64,000 nucleotides of DNA from JABSQH01 sp965230015 (GCA_965230015.1 CBDDKF010000003.1:1-64000); one strand, 5' to 3'; shown: positions 23,773 to 32,422, numbered from the stretch's first letter. Notes: generated by a model from the sequence alone, not told the origin. A program made the numbers and translations.

Positions 23773-26676
23773 ATGATGGCGGGCATGGTTGCCTCGGTCG
23801 GACGCATCTCGGCAGGCGTCGGCTACGACTATCTGACCAAGGAAGTCGCCACCTCCAAGCACGACTACTACACCGGCCAAGGCGAAGCGCCAGGGGTGTG
23901 GACCGGTCGTGGGATCAGCGCGTTGGGACTGTCAGGTGAGGTGTCCGCGGAGGACATGGCGCACCTGTATGGACGGTTCGTCGACCCTCGATCAGCGGGC
24001 TCTGATCACGAGGTGGTGATCGGTCGCCGGGTGTCGACGCGCACGATCCACAAGGGCACCGCACGGGAGAAGGAGCTGGTGCCGGTCGCCGCGTTTGATG
24101 TGACGTTCTCACCGTCAAAATCGGTGTCGGCGTTGTTCGCCGCGACGTCCGATGAGCGGATCCGTAGCGAGGTGATCGAGGCCCATGAGGCGGCGGTGGC
24201 GGCGGGGATCGAGTACCTCGAGGACCACGCCGGCCATGCCCGCGCCGGGGTCGGGGGAGTGCGTCGGGTCGATACCGACGGGTTCATCGTGGCCCAGTTC
24301 CGGCACCGCACCGCTCGCTCCACTCAGCCCGGTGTGCGGGTCGGGGATCCGCAGCTGCATTCGCATTGCGCGATCTTGAATCGGCTGCACTGCACCGACG
24401 GCAACTGGCGGACCCTCGACGGCACCGCGATCTATCGGCACACCCACGCCGCGGGCGCGTTCTACGGTGCCGTGCTTGAGCGCGAGCTCACCGCCCGTCT
24501 CGGGGTCGAGTGGGTGGCGCCGGAGGCAGGGGAGCGGTTGGCGATGCGCGAGATCGCCGGCATCCCGACCTCGGTACGCAAGCAGTGGTCGTCGCGACGG
24601 GAGCAGATTGACGCGACGACGGATCGCATCTTGAAGAAGCACTGGGAGACCGAGCACCGTTCCCCGACACGTTCAGAGATGGCGCAGATGCGGTCCGAGG
24701 CCACGGTCCGGTCCCGCAAACCGAAGTCCGGTGGCGTGGTCGATCTCCACGGCCAGTGGCGCGCCGATCTCGACGACAGCGAGATCGCGGCGATCGACGC
24801 CGTCACCAACCAGGTCGCCCCCGACGCAGTCACCGGCGCCAGGTTGACGGCTGGGTCCGAGGAGTTGCAGGTGGCGGGGCTGCAGGCGTTGGAGACGCAG
24901 CGGTCGTGGTGGAACCGAGCACACCTGTATGCGGAAGTGTCGCGGTTGATCGACACGCCGAGCCGGGAAGCAATCGAGCTGGAAGTCGAACGCATCGTCG
25001 GTTCGTGTGTCGTCCTCGAGCACGACGACGATCCCGACTACGCGCAGCTCGACGCCGCGAAGATGACCTCACCACGGATCATCGCCGCAGAGAACGCCGT
25101 GCTCGACGACGCCCGCAGCGCGGCTCCGTTCACGATCCCCGCCGAGCCGGATCCGATCCTCGGCGACGATCAGATCGAAGCGGTCGAGGCGCTCACCGAA
25201 GGCAACCATCAAGTGACCACGGTGATCGGCCCCGCCGGCGCCGGCAAGACCACCCTGTTGCAGTCCGTTGCTGACTCCTACCGCGCAGCGGGACGAGAGA
25301 TCGGTGTGTTCGCCTTGGCCGCAAACGCGGCGCAGGTCGTCACCGAAGAAACCGGCATCGACGCCACAACGATCGCAACGTGGCGGGTCGGGGGAGCGGA
25401 CCTGCCACGCAACGGACTGTTGTTGATCGACGAAGCCTCGATGGTGCCGACACTCACGCTGCGCGATCTGTGCCGCACCGCCAAGCTCTACAACACCCGC
25501 GTCGGACTCGTTGGCGACTACGCGCAGATGGGATCACCCGAAGCCGGTGGCCTGTTGCGGGACCTCGGGGCGCTGGAGTCAGCCACGATGATGACCACGG
25601 TGCGACGGTTCTCCGAACCGTGGGAAGCCAACGCGTCGAAACGTCTCCGTCGCCGTGACGGCGAAGTCGCCGAGCTGTACGCCGACCGTGAACGCATCCA
25701 CCCATGCGAAGCCGACGACGCCGTCGAGCGGGTCGCTGACGCGTGGTTCGCCGACTATCAGGCCGGCAAGGAAACCTTGGTGGTCACCGACACCACCTCA
25801 GATGCCGCCGACGTCTCCGCGGCATGTCAGCAACGCCTCCTCGACGTCGATCGACTCGGTGACGCGGTCGGCGTCGCCGCTGACTCCAACCAACTGCATG
25901 TTGGTGATCTGATCCAGACCCGCGACAACACGATCGAGCTGTACACCACCAACCGGCGCAAAGTCCTCAACCGCGAGGTGTGGCGGATCACCGGCACCAA
26001 CCCGGCCGGATCCGTCGTCGCGCAGAACGTGCGCAGCGACACCCGCGTCGCGATCACCCCGAGATACCTATCCCGGGCGGTCGTGCTCGCCTACGGCACC
26101 ACCCTTGCCGGAGCCCAAGGCCGCACCTGCGATTCCGGCCACGTCCTCGTCACCCCACGTACCACCGCGGCGTCGCTGTACGTCGGAATGAGTCGCGGGC
26201 GGATCGACAACCACGCCACCGTCGTCACCACCGGACACGACCACGAAGAGTTCGAGCTCGGCCACCGCGAGCCGACCGGCGCGTTCGCCGACGCGATCAA
26301 CCGCAATCCCGACGGTGAGCTATCGGCCACCACTGTCGAGCAACGCTGGCAACAAGCACAGCCCGACCGCGCCGAGCGTCGCGACAACGACCGCATGCTG
26401 CAATACGCCACCAGCATCTGGACCAACTACTACCGGCCACTCCCACCAGCGATCCGCAATGCGATCACCGTCACCACCGAAGAGGTCGCTGCTCGGTTGG
26501 TCACCATCAGCAACGGGCAGTGGAACACGATCATCGAACGCGCCCTCGCCGGCACCGACTGGACACAACCCGACGCCACCGATCGCTTCATGGCGCAGCT
26601 CCATGAACTCCCCGCAGACACTTCGTTCGATCCAACGACCCATCAGCCCGGCACCCACCACACCCGAGAGAGATGA
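23773..26676 (+). CDS. MobF-family relaxase with C-terminal helicase (TrwC/TraI/TraA-like)
   Basis: 967 residues from ATG 23773 (MMAGMVASVGRISAG); a TTG at 23749 is less likely. The relaxase domain has the N-terminal Tyr pair in AGVGYDYLTKEV and the histidine triad in GDPQLHSHCAILNRL near residue 195, which holds the metal for nicking at oriT. The helicase half has GPAGAGKTTLLQ (Walker A, about 486), LLIDEASMVP (Walker B, about 552) and VLAYGTTLAGAQGRT plus LYVGMSRGR (SF1 RecD-like motifs). It would nick, stay covalently attached and unwind the transferred strand. No type IV secretion genes lie in the window. It overlaps the next gene by 4 nt. Confidence 0.93.
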   Translation: MMAGMVASVGRISAGVGYDYLTKEVATSKHDYYTGQGEAPGVWTGRGISALGLSGEVSAEDMAHLYGRFVDPRSAGSDHEVVIGRRVSTRTIHKGTAREKELVPVAAFDVTFSPSKSVSALFAATSDERIRSEVIEAHEAAVAAGIEYLEDHAGHARAGVGGVRRVDTDGFIVAQFRHRTARSTQPGVRVGDPQLHSHCAILNRLHCTDGNWRTLDGTAIYRHTHAAGAFYGAVLERELTARLGVEWVAPEAGERLAMREIAGIPTSVRKQWSSRREQIDATTDRILKKHWETEHRSPTRSEMAQMRSEATVRSRKPKSGGVVDLHGQWRADLDDSEIAAIDAVTNQVAPDAVTGARLTAGSEELQVAGLQALETQRSWWNRAHLYAEVSRLIDTPSREAIELEVERIVGSCVVLEHDDDPDYAQLDAAKMTSPRIIAAENAVLDDARSAAPFTIPAEPDPILGDDQIEAVEALTEGNHQVTTVIGPAGAGKTTLLQSVADSYRAAGREIGVFALAANAAQVVTEETGIDATTIATWRVGGADLPRNGLLLIDEASMVPTLTLRDLCRTAKLYNTRVGLVGDYAQMGSPEAGGLLRDLGALESATMMTTVRRFSEPWEANASKRLRRRDGEVAELYADRERIHPCEADDAVERVADAWFADYQAGKETLVVTDTTSDAADVSAACQQRLLDVDRLGDAVGVAADSNQLHVGDLIQTRDNTIELYTTNRRKVLNREVWRITGTNPAGSVVAQNVRSDTRVAITPRYLSRAVVLAYGTTLAGAQGRTCDSGHVLVTPRTTAASLYVGMSRGRIDNHATVVTTGHDHEEFELGHREPTGAFADAINRNPDGELSATTVEQRWQQAQPDRAERRDNDRMLQYATSIWTNYYRPLPPAIRNAITVTTEEVAARLVTISNGQWNTIIERALAGTDWTQPDATDRFMAQLHELPADTSFDPTTHQPGTHHTRER

Positions 26677-27305
26677 ACCCCGTGAGCAACACACTCACCA
26701 CCCACGACTGGTCCCGCAACCACAAGATCACCGCCGGCACCGACATCGTCGACGCCATGTGGATCGACGGCTACGACCAACAATCCGTGTGGGGCTACGA
26801 CACCGGCACCAACTCGTTCTTCGCGCAGCTGTGGCCCAACGGTCACCGCAGCGAAGAACCCGAACTGTGGCTCACTCCACCCACCGGCCACTACCCGCAA
26901 CCGCACATGCTCGTCCCGTACCTCGTCGAACACACCGGCCTCGACCCGCTGCCGATCGTGCGCGGCATGGGCCTCGCCTCGCCCAACCCACGAGTCATCG
27001 ACGACGACGAGCTGGACGCCTACCTCGACGAGCTGTGGAGACGACCGCCGAGCGCGCTCACCAACGGCGAAATCGAAGCCGCCGCGTGGATGCGCAAACG
27101 AGACCGCCACTCGCCATCATCGAACTCACGGACCTTCGGGGAAGCCGACGAAGAGTGGCACCACGAAGTCGACGCCGAAGCCGTCCACGCCACCGGCATC
27201 ACCTACCTCACCCGCAGCGACCGAGCCGTCGGCATCGAAACCGCGCTCATCCACGCTGTTGCCAGTACACCCCACTCGACCCCACGAACGGGGTCGGTAT
27301 CATGA
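26673..27305 (+). CDS. hypothetical protein (210 aa) coupled to the relaxase
   Basis: ATG 26673 overlaps the relaxase stop (ATGA). The N-terminus is beta-rich with aromatic residues (DAMWIDGYDQQSVWGYDTG, SFFAQLWPNG), then a helical C-terminus including ELDAYLDELWRRPPSALTN. No family recognised. Tight coupling suggests a transfer or element-maintenance role. A 7-bp-arm inverted repeat lies in its last codons. Confidence 0.55.
   Translation: MNPVSNTLTTHDWSRNHKITAGTDIVDAMWIDGYDQQSVWGYDTGTNSFFAQLWPNGHRSEEPELWLTPPTGHYPQPHMLVPYLVEHTGLDPLPIVRGMGLASPNPRVIDDDELDAYLDELWRRPPSALTNGEIEAAAWMRKRDRHSPSSNSRTFGEADEEWHHEVDAEAVHATGITYLTRSDRAVGIETALIHAVASTPHSTPRTGSVS
27277..27296. promoter_or_regulatory. inverted repeat CGACCCC-N6-GGGGTCG before the nucleotidyltransferase pair
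   Basis: Perfect 7-bp arms at 27277-27283 and 27290-27296 around ACGAAC. It lies in the last codons of the upstream gene and 15 nt before ATG 27312, so it could be an operator for the pair that follows or a transcript hairpin. Its arms resemble those of the CCCCTAWAGGGG sites but the spacer differs. Confidence 0.45.
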
Positions 27306-27311
27306 TTGGTG

Positions 27312-27521
27312 ATGGTCGTGAAACGGCACTTCGACAGCGAAGCCGAACTGGCGCGCTTCTTGGAGACCGACAAGCCGCGCACCGACGACGACTGCTGGAT
27401 CGACGGCGACGGCACGATCATCGACACGCCGGAGAAGTTCATCGACATGTTGAACCGCGACCTGCAACGTCGACGTGAACGCGCCGAAGCTGAATCCGCT
27501 CGCTCTGCTCAGAGCACTTGA
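27312..27521 (+). CDS. small acidic protein, possible partner or antitoxin of the nucleotidyltransferase
   Basis: 69 residues from ATG 27312. The sequence (KRHFDSEAELARFLETDKP, then IIDTPEKFIDMLNRDLQRR) is helical and charged. It overlaps the nucleotidyltransferase gene by 47 nt in another frame, the compact layout typical of two-gene toxin-antitoxin modules. No DNA-binding motif is evident. The antitoxin role is inferred from size and overlap. Confidence 0.5.
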   Translation: MVVKRHFDSEAELARFLETDKPRTDDDCWIDGDGTIIDTPEKFIDMLNRDLQRRRERAEAESARSAQST

Positions 27522-28074
27522 CGAACACCACGTCGACTACGTCCTCGTTGGTGGATTCGCCACCCGCCTACACGGCGCCCAACGACAGACGCTCGACCTC
27601 GACGTCCTCCCAGCGAACAACCACGACAACCTGACCCGCCTCGCCGACGCGCTCAAATCCCTCGACGCGTTCGCCTACATCAGCGGACTCAGCGACGAAG
27701 AAGCCCGCAACCTTCCCGTACCTCTCGACGCCGAATGGCTCGCCGCACGCGAGATCTCCAACTGGCGATCAACAGCCGGCGACGTCGACGTCATGCTCAC
27801 CATGCCCGACGACACCGGCACCCGCCACGGCTACGACACCTACAACACCAACGCCACCACCATCACCTACACCGCCGACAACAAAGCCACGATCGAAGTA
27901 CGCGTCGCTGCGCTCGATGACATCATCGCCTCTAAACAACACGCCGACCGGCCCAAAGATCACGACGCGCTCACCGAGCTGTGCGCGCTCCGTGACAAGA
28001 GCGTCGAGGACGACGGTGGCGTGTACCCGTTCGAGGATGGTCCACCGGGAGCCGACCCCGGCTACACCCGGTAG
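27475..28074 (+). CDS. nucleotidyltransferase-fold protein (MNT/AbiEii-like)
   Basis: 199 residues from GTG 27475. HVDYVLVGGFATRLHGAQRQTLDLDVLP holds the nucleotidyltransferase signature (G-G then D-x-D). STAGDVDVMLTMPDD supplies a third acidic strand, and VAALDDIIASKQHADRPKDHDAL matches the C-terminal helix of the family. Related proteins transfer NMP to tRNA or to partner proteins and act as toxins or as protective antitoxins of MNT-HEPN type. Pairing with the small overlapping gene upstream suggests an addiction module on the mobile element. Confidence 0.75.
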   Translation: MNAPKLNPLALLRALDEHHVDYVLVGGFATRLHGAQRQTLDLDVLPANNHDNLTRLADALKSLDAFAYISGLSDEEARNLPVPLDAEWLAAREISNWRSTAGDVDVMLTMPDDTGTRHGYDTYNTNATTITYTADNKATIEVRVAALDDIIASKQHADRPKDHDALTELCALRDKSVEDDGGVYPFEDGPPGADPGYTR

Positions 28075-28090
28075 CTCACCCGGATTGTAT

Positions 28091-28104
28091 CGAACGTACG
28101 TTCG
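28091..28104. promoter_or_regulatory. LexA/SOS box CGAACGTACGTTCG
   Basis: A perfect 14-bp palindrome that matches the actinobacterial and Gram-positive SOS consensus CGAAC-N4-GTTCG exactly. It lies 15 nt upstream of ATG 28120 and would overlap its promoter. The downstream gene is therefore predicted to be DNA-damage inducible. Confidence 0.75.
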
Positions 28105-28119
28105 TGTACGGTGTGAGGG

Positions 28120-28458
28120 ATGCTGATCAACACCGCCGAGCTCACCGCCCTCCACCGGTCAACGGCAATGCTCACACCCCACACAAAAGCACCCGTCGAA
28201 CGAGAAGCACTGCTCAGCATCCTCGACGAACTCCTCGAAAACCGCCGCCTCCTCGCACGCCTCGGCACCGACCTCAACACCGTCGCCCGACACCGCCCAC
28301 CCCAGACCTCGTCGAGTGCGATCGTGGCGGACCGCCCGAAACGCGAGAACCGTCGCGCTGGGCTCGTCGGATTGGGCAGTCCCGCGTTCGTTGGTTCAAA
28401 CGTCCAGCTTGAGGTGCACATCGGCGAGATGTCCGCTAGCTCGGGACCGGCGCAATAG
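28120..28458 (+). CDS. SOS-box-controlled small protein, unknown function
   Basis: 112 residues from ATG 28120, preceded by GAGGG. Residues 1-60 are helical (LHRSTAMLTPHTKAPVERE, LLSILDELLENRRLLARLG) and resemble plasmid MobC-like or small coiled-coil accessory proteins without a firm match. The C-terminal half is low in structure. The SOS box at 28091 implies expression after DNA damage, which on mobile elements often controls excision or transfer. Confidence 0.55.
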   Translation: MLINTAELTALHRSTAMLTPHTKAPVEREALLSILDELLENRRLLARLGTDLNTVARHRPPQTSSSAIVADRPKRENRRAGLVGLGSPAFVGSNVQLEVHIGEMSASSGPAQ

Positions 28459-28471
28459 CGTCGGACGGAGT

Positions 28472-29200
28472 ATGGCAACGACCTCGGTCTCGACAGTGGA
28501 GATTCGCCAACGGGCCTGGTCCGGTACGGACGATGAGCTGCGGGTGCTGGCGCACTGTGTAGCCGACGAGGCCGGGCGTTTCGTCCCGGAGGACGAGCTT
28601 CTCGGGGAGCATCGCCTCACCGTTTCGCTCAAGGATTCAGACTTGGACACGACAGTGAGCGGTGGCGTAGACGACGCCTTTGAGTCTGACGACATCAGTA
28701 TGTATCGGCTGCGGAGCGTCGACATGCGCGCCGGCCGAACGTACCGAGGAGCAACCTCTCCCAGTCTTGTGCTGTACATGGACGGAGACGGGGTGCGCCT
28801 CAAGGTGACTGCGCCGAAGGCTGAGGCTGTTCGGTCCGCAGCAGTCCTAGAGCGCCAGCTGCGGGTCAATCGGCCATGGTGGTCCCTATTGAGCGACACG
28901 CAACTTGTACTGGGAGCTGTGGCGGCCCTTGCGTTCGTCCATCTATTCGTCCGCTGGGCCATCGGCGACCTTGAGGAAGCTCCGTCCTCCTCAGTATCGA
29001 CGCTCGTGCTCGGTGTTGGAATCGTGGGAGCCGGACTAGCTGCACTCGTCTACTTTCAGCGACTGCTCTTCCCGGCGCTCGAAGTATGGGTCGGCGACAC
29101 AAAGCCAATCAGTAAGCGGCTCCGAACGGGTGCTGGCGTCCTGATGCTAGGCGTCGTAGCAAGCGCCATCTGGGGTCTCGCTGGCGGTTCGTTTCGCTAG
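28472..29200 (+). CDS. membrane protein with three C-terminal TM segments, unknown function
   Basis: 242 residues from ATG 28472. A soluble N-terminal part of about 140 residues (ELRVLAHCVADEAGRFVPE, RLRSVDMRAGRTYRG) precedes three hydrophobic segments: LVLGAVAALAFVHLFVRWA, LVLGVGIVGAGLAALVYF and VLMLGVVASAIWGLAGG. No family recognised. It starts 13 nt after the SOS-controlled gene and may be co-transcribed. Confidence 0.55.
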   Translation: MATTSVSTVEIRQRAWSGTDDELRVLAHCVADEAGRFVPEDELLGEHRLTVSLKDSDLDTTVSGGVDDAFESDDISMYRLRSVDMRAGRTYRGATSPSLVLYMDGDGVRLKVTAPKAEAVRSAAVLERQLRVNRPWWSLLSDTQLVLGAVAALAFVHLFVRWAIGDLEEAPSSSVSTLVLGVGIVGAGLAALVYFQRLLFPALEVWVGDTKPISKRLRTGAGVLMLGVVASAIWGLAGGSFR

Positions 29201-29219
29201 AAGGGTTCAACGCAGTGCG

Positions 29220-29231
29220 CCCCTTTAGGGG
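29220..29231. promoter_or_regulatory. palindrome site E, CCCCTTTAGGGG
   Basis: A 12-bp palindrome whose reverse complement equals the core of site D. It is 20 nt after the stop of the membrane-protein gene and is the last member of the family in the window. A terminator-like or boundary role is as likely as an operator role. Confidence 0.4.
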
Positions 29232-29760
29232 TCGTGATTTCCGGTTCCCGCAGAGCGTCTAGTGCGGGCCGCTGACCGGCGCTTGGCGGAGCGATTACCG
29301 CTACCGAACGTCTCGAACGCCTGTTGGTGCAACACAGATGTAGCGACTCGATCTGCTCGTAGCTGATGAATTGCTGGCAGAGCTGCGGGTACGGGCACGT
29401 CGGGTTCGCTCGCGATTATCGGGTGGTGGCTGGGCGCCCCTGCCGGTTCTCGCGCTGGTCAGAGTGGCGTCGCTGGCGCGCAATACCGGGCACTTCCAGT
29501 CGCTCGCGCGTTATTGAGCGGGTCCGGGTGCGCACCGTGCCGGATGTCGGGCGGGTCCGCAGGCGTCTCGGCGGTGCGATTATCGAGTACTGCGCCGGGG
29601 CCGTGGTCCGGCTCGTGGGGTCGTGTCCGAGGCGGGTCATCGCTCGCGGTTAGTCGGGTGCCTGCGAACGGGAGGCTTGCAAGTTGTTGAGGTGCTGAGC
29701 CCCGACGTGCTGGTGCAGCTTCCGACGTTCGTAGCCGATGGAAGCGCTGCGAGCTGAGCG
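29232..29760. other. 528-bp stretch without a supported gene
   Basis: Open frames here are Arg- and Val-rich composition artefacts. The DNA has several short near-repeats of GCGATTATCGGG, GCGTTATTGAGCG and GCGATTATCGAG type between 29408 and 29590, and shares the 13-mer CGCGCAATACCGG (29477-29489) with 48133-48145. It separates the transfer block from the LysR/RHS region and may be a boundary. Confidence 0.35.
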
Positions 29761-30354
29761 CTACTCGTGGTTCGGTAAGGCGTAGGTCGTCGCTCGCTCC
29801 ACGAGCTTGAACCCGGCTGCAGAGTAGGCAGCTGTTGACGCGACGTATCCCGACTCGGGCTGGGTATTGATGTACATGTGGGTGCCGCCGAACTCTGCGG
29901 TCAGTTGGGCGACCTCGAGACACAGAGCGATGGCAAGACCGCGACGGCGATGCTCAGGAGCGACGCCGAGCGGTTCGATCTCGCACACGCCGATCGATGG
30001 ATCGAACCATGCAATGCAGCACGCAGCGAAGCGACCGGCCTCGTCATCGCCGACGGCAGTCACGAGGTCGAGCCGCGGATTGTACAGCCACGCGCTGCGT
30101 ACGGACTCATACGCCTGGGTGGTGAAGGAGCTGTCGGCGTCGGGATCGACGCGGCGCCCGTCGATGTAGGGGATCGAGGACGGCTTCCACGCTGCTCGAT
30201 GCACCTCGACGCAAGCCGTCGTTTCGTCGGGGCGGGCCGGACGGATCACGTAGCCGTCGACTCCACGGCGGCGATCGCCCGCCACCGTTGCAACGTCGAG
30301 CAGCATTCCCGACCAGGGTTCTAACCGAGCATCACGCCGATGACCCCAACTCAT
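29761..30354 (-). CDS. GNAT-family N-acetyltransferase
   Basis: 197 residues. The acetyl-CoA-binding motif A is CEIEPLGVAPEHRRRGLAIALCLE (R-R-R-G-L-A pyrophosphate loop), followed by THMYINTQPES and AAYSAAGFKLVERATTY, the usual C-terminal GNAT elements. The N-terminal 30 residues may be overcalled; DGYVIRPARPDETTACVEVH looks like the domain start. The substrate is not predictable. The gene is followed, on the same strand upstream, by a duplicated 17-bp sequence and the LysR pair. Confidence 0.8.
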   Translation of the reverse strand: MSWGHRRDARLEPWSGMLLDVATVAGDRRRGVDGYVIRPARPDETTACVEVHRAAWKPSSIPYIDGRRVDPDADSSFTTQAYESVRSAWLYNPRLDLVTAVGDDEAGRFAACCIAWFDPSIGVCEIEPLGVAPEHRRRGLAIALCLEVAQLTAEFGGTHMYINTQPESGYVASTAAYSAAGFKLVERATTYALPNHE

Positions 30355-30370
30355 CGTGTGTTGCGTCCGG

Positions 30371-30405
30371 AAACGTGGGTCAATCCCAAAACGTGGGTCA
30401 ATCCC
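30371..30405. repeat. tandem duplication of a 17-bp sequence
   Basis: AAACGTGGGTCAATCCC occurs at 30371-30387 and again at 30389-30405 with an 18-bp period. The second copy overlaps the end of the 96-residue gene. Two copies only, probably a slippage duplication. Confidence 0.6.
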
Positions 30406-30688
30406 AACCCCGGCGCCCGAGTTCGGTGAGCGCTATCTCCAGGGTTGCGCCGAGTGTTGGTCCGTCGCGTCGGATGAACTCGCCTTCGAGCCCTGGTCCG
30501 GACAGCACCACGGTTGCGGTATCGCCCGTTCGTTCGACGTCCAGCTTGAGTAGGACGCCCACGCCTCGGTCCCGCAACGCAGCGACCAACGGGAGCGCCC
30601 AGTCGACGCCGTGATTCGTAGCAGGCGGCGGGTCGATGTCGAGACGGGAGGCGAGCGATCGGAGGGTGTCGGGCGGTCGATCGGTCAT
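30398..30688 (-). CDS. hypothetical protein (96 aa) coupled to LysR
   Basis: The start codon overlaps the LysR stop (ATGA at 30685-30688). The sequence suggests one alpha/beta domain (LPLVAALRDRGVGVLLKLDV, TATVVLSGPGLEGEFIRRD, GATLEIALTELG). No family recognised. Coupled translation implies it works with, or is regulated with, the LysR protein. Confidence 0.55.
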   Translation of the reverse strand: MTDRPPDTLRSLASRLDIDPPPATNHGVDWALPLVAALRDRGVGVLLKLDVERTGDTATVVLSGPGLEGEFIRRDGPTLGATLEIALTELGRRGWD

Positions 30689-31581
30689 CGGGGACTCCCC
30701 GGGCGCCCCAGCTGTCGGACAGCCTCCACCACCGGGGCGAAGCGGGAGGAGGTAGGCCGCCCGCGGAAGGCTAGGTCGACCGGCAGCGGAGGGACGCCGC
30801 GCACCGGGTGCATCCGGACTCCATCTGGCACGTACAAGTCGGAGAACGCCTTCATGGTGATCGTTGCGCCGACACCGGCCCGGATCGCTTCGATCATCCC
30901 CTCGGTCCGATCCTGCACCGGGCCGTTGAGAGTCGGCGGACCGCCGCGCACCTCATCGAGTCGCCACGCCGCGTCCCACCTCGAATCGTTGGCGGTGACG
31001 GGAATCCATCCGACCCGATCGACATCTTCGAGTGTGACGGTGCCGTCGGCGTTCGGATTGACGTCGGCGTCTTCGGCCACGATTGCCATCCGAGGTTGCA
31101 CGCTGATCGGGATCCTGGTGAGACCGTCGTCGATCTCTGTCGGCCCGATGAGCACGGCGACGTCGGTCTCGCCGGATCTGAGACCGCAGGTCGGATCGCT
31201 CCAGTCGAAGACGCAAACCTCGTACGACATGAGATCGTCTAGGGATTCGAGTTGCTCGGCGAGTTGCCGCACGAACGAACTCGCGAACCCGTAGAACAGA
31301 CCGAACACCAGCGTGTCCTGGCCCCGAAGCCGATCGATCCGGGCCTCGAGTTCGCCGTGAGCCGACAGCAGGGCGCGAGCAGCCGGCAGCAACGCTTCGG
31401 CAGCGCCGGTCAACTGTACGGACCTCGGGGTTCGGTCGAAGAGGACCTGTCCGACTTCGCGTTCGAGCTTCTTGACGGTCTCGCTCACATGCGGGGCGCT
31501 GATCGACAACCGCTCGGCAGCTCTCAGAAAGCTCAGCTCCTCGGCCGCGGCGACGAAGACTCGAGCACTTCTCACGTTCAT
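30685..31581 (-). CDS. LysR-family transcriptional regulator (paralogue 1)
   Basis: 298 residues, typical LysR length. N-terminal winged HTH: VFVAAAEELSFLRAAERL, ISAPHVSETVKKLEREVG and VLFDRTPRSVQLT. The effector domain follows. It is closely related to the regulator at 42956-43852 (the HTH differs at only a few positions, and the effector domains share GLRxGxxDxA and IGPTEIDDxLTRIPI motifs). The two paralogues bracket the RHS/haloperoxidase locus and face away from and along it respectively. The ligand is unknown. Confidence 0.9.
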   Translation of the reverse strand: MNVRSARVFVAAAEELSFLRAAERLSISAPHVSETVKKLEREVGQVLFDRTPRSVQLTGAAEALLPAARALLSAHGELEARIDRLRGQDTLVFGLFYGFASSFVRQLAEQLESLDDLMSYEVCVFDWSDPTCGLRSGETDVAVLIGPTEIDDGLTRIPISVQPRMAIVAEDADVNPNADGTVTLEDVDRVGWIPVTANDSRWDAAWRLDEVRGGPPTLNGPVQDRTEGMIEAIRAGVGATITMKAFSDLYVPDGVRMHPVRGVPPLPVDLAFRGRPTSSRFAPVVEAVRQLGRPGSPR

Positions 31582-31759
31582 GTCCGCTCGTGAACGAGCC
31601 TAGCCGACCTTCGCAAGGCGATCGTTCGGTGATTCCGAAGGCAGAAGTCGGAAGTTCGGACTGGCTAACGGATGGATACTGCGGCACGGTGATTGGTCAC
31701 GGGGCGATCGATGGTCGGGGGGTTTCGGCACGTCGCTTCCGATTGGAGAAGCGACGCCG

Positions 31760-32422
31760 ATGTGGCTGACGGAGCTGTGGCTCTACACGACGACCGGACC
31801 TGACGAGTTCGACGACTCGGATCAGTCCGATGTCGTGTTGCGTGTCGGGTACCTCGAGGAACGGAGGGGCTGGCGGGAATGGACCTTCCCGTTGGACCAC
31901 CCGAACTACGACGATCGCGAGCGGGATCAGACCGACCTCTATCGGTTGGTGTTCGGCCCGGATGACGCGAGCTGCGAGGAGTCGTTGTCGAACGAGAGCG
32001 GCGTCCCTGAGGTCGGCAGCACCGTCGTTGATGAGTTCGTCGAGCCGCCCCTTGGACCCTGGTTAGGCAGTACGACGTCGCTCGCAGACGGGCAGGCCGA
32101 GCTGGCGAGGATGCTGATCACTCTCGAGTACCGCAACCCTGATCGGTGGAGCCTCCGGCACTACACCCTCGTTGCTCAGGTCTCGTACATCGAGGAACTC
32201 CCCGTCGAAAGCCACCCGAAGCGTGCCTCGCATTTCCTGTCCGCGAAGACACTCCTCGCCCACGGCGAGGACCTCGGTCCCGACTCGGAGCGTAGCTACG
32301 ACCGTCGCGGTATCGACCTGTCGTCCGATCAAGACGAAGGCCATTCGCTGTTCATCCTCACCCCCAACGCCGGGCGGTTCGTCATCGTGACACCAGAGGG
32401 CGTCGGCTTTGCGAAGGCGTGA
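31760..32422 (+). CDS. hypothetical protein (220 aa)
   Basis: ATG 31760 follows GGAGAAG. Highly acidic throughout, with beta-rich stretches (LTELWLYTTTGPDEFDD, SDVVLRVGYLEERRG, WSLRHYTLVAQVSYIEELP, RFVIVTPEGVGFA). No signal peptide or TM segment. No family recognised. It precedes the RHS lipoprotein in the same orientation with 155 bp between. Confidence 0.6.
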   Translation: MWLTELWLYTTTGPDEFDDSDQSDVVLRVGYLEERRGWREWTFPLDHPNYDDRERDQTDLYRLVFGPDDASCEESLSNESGVPEVGSTVVDEFVEPPLGPWLGSTTSLADGQAELARMLITLEYRNPDRWSLRHYTLVAQVSYIEELPVESHPKRASHFLSAKTLLAHGEDLGPDSERSYDRRGIDLSSDQDEGHSLFILTPNAGRFVIVTPEGVGFAKA

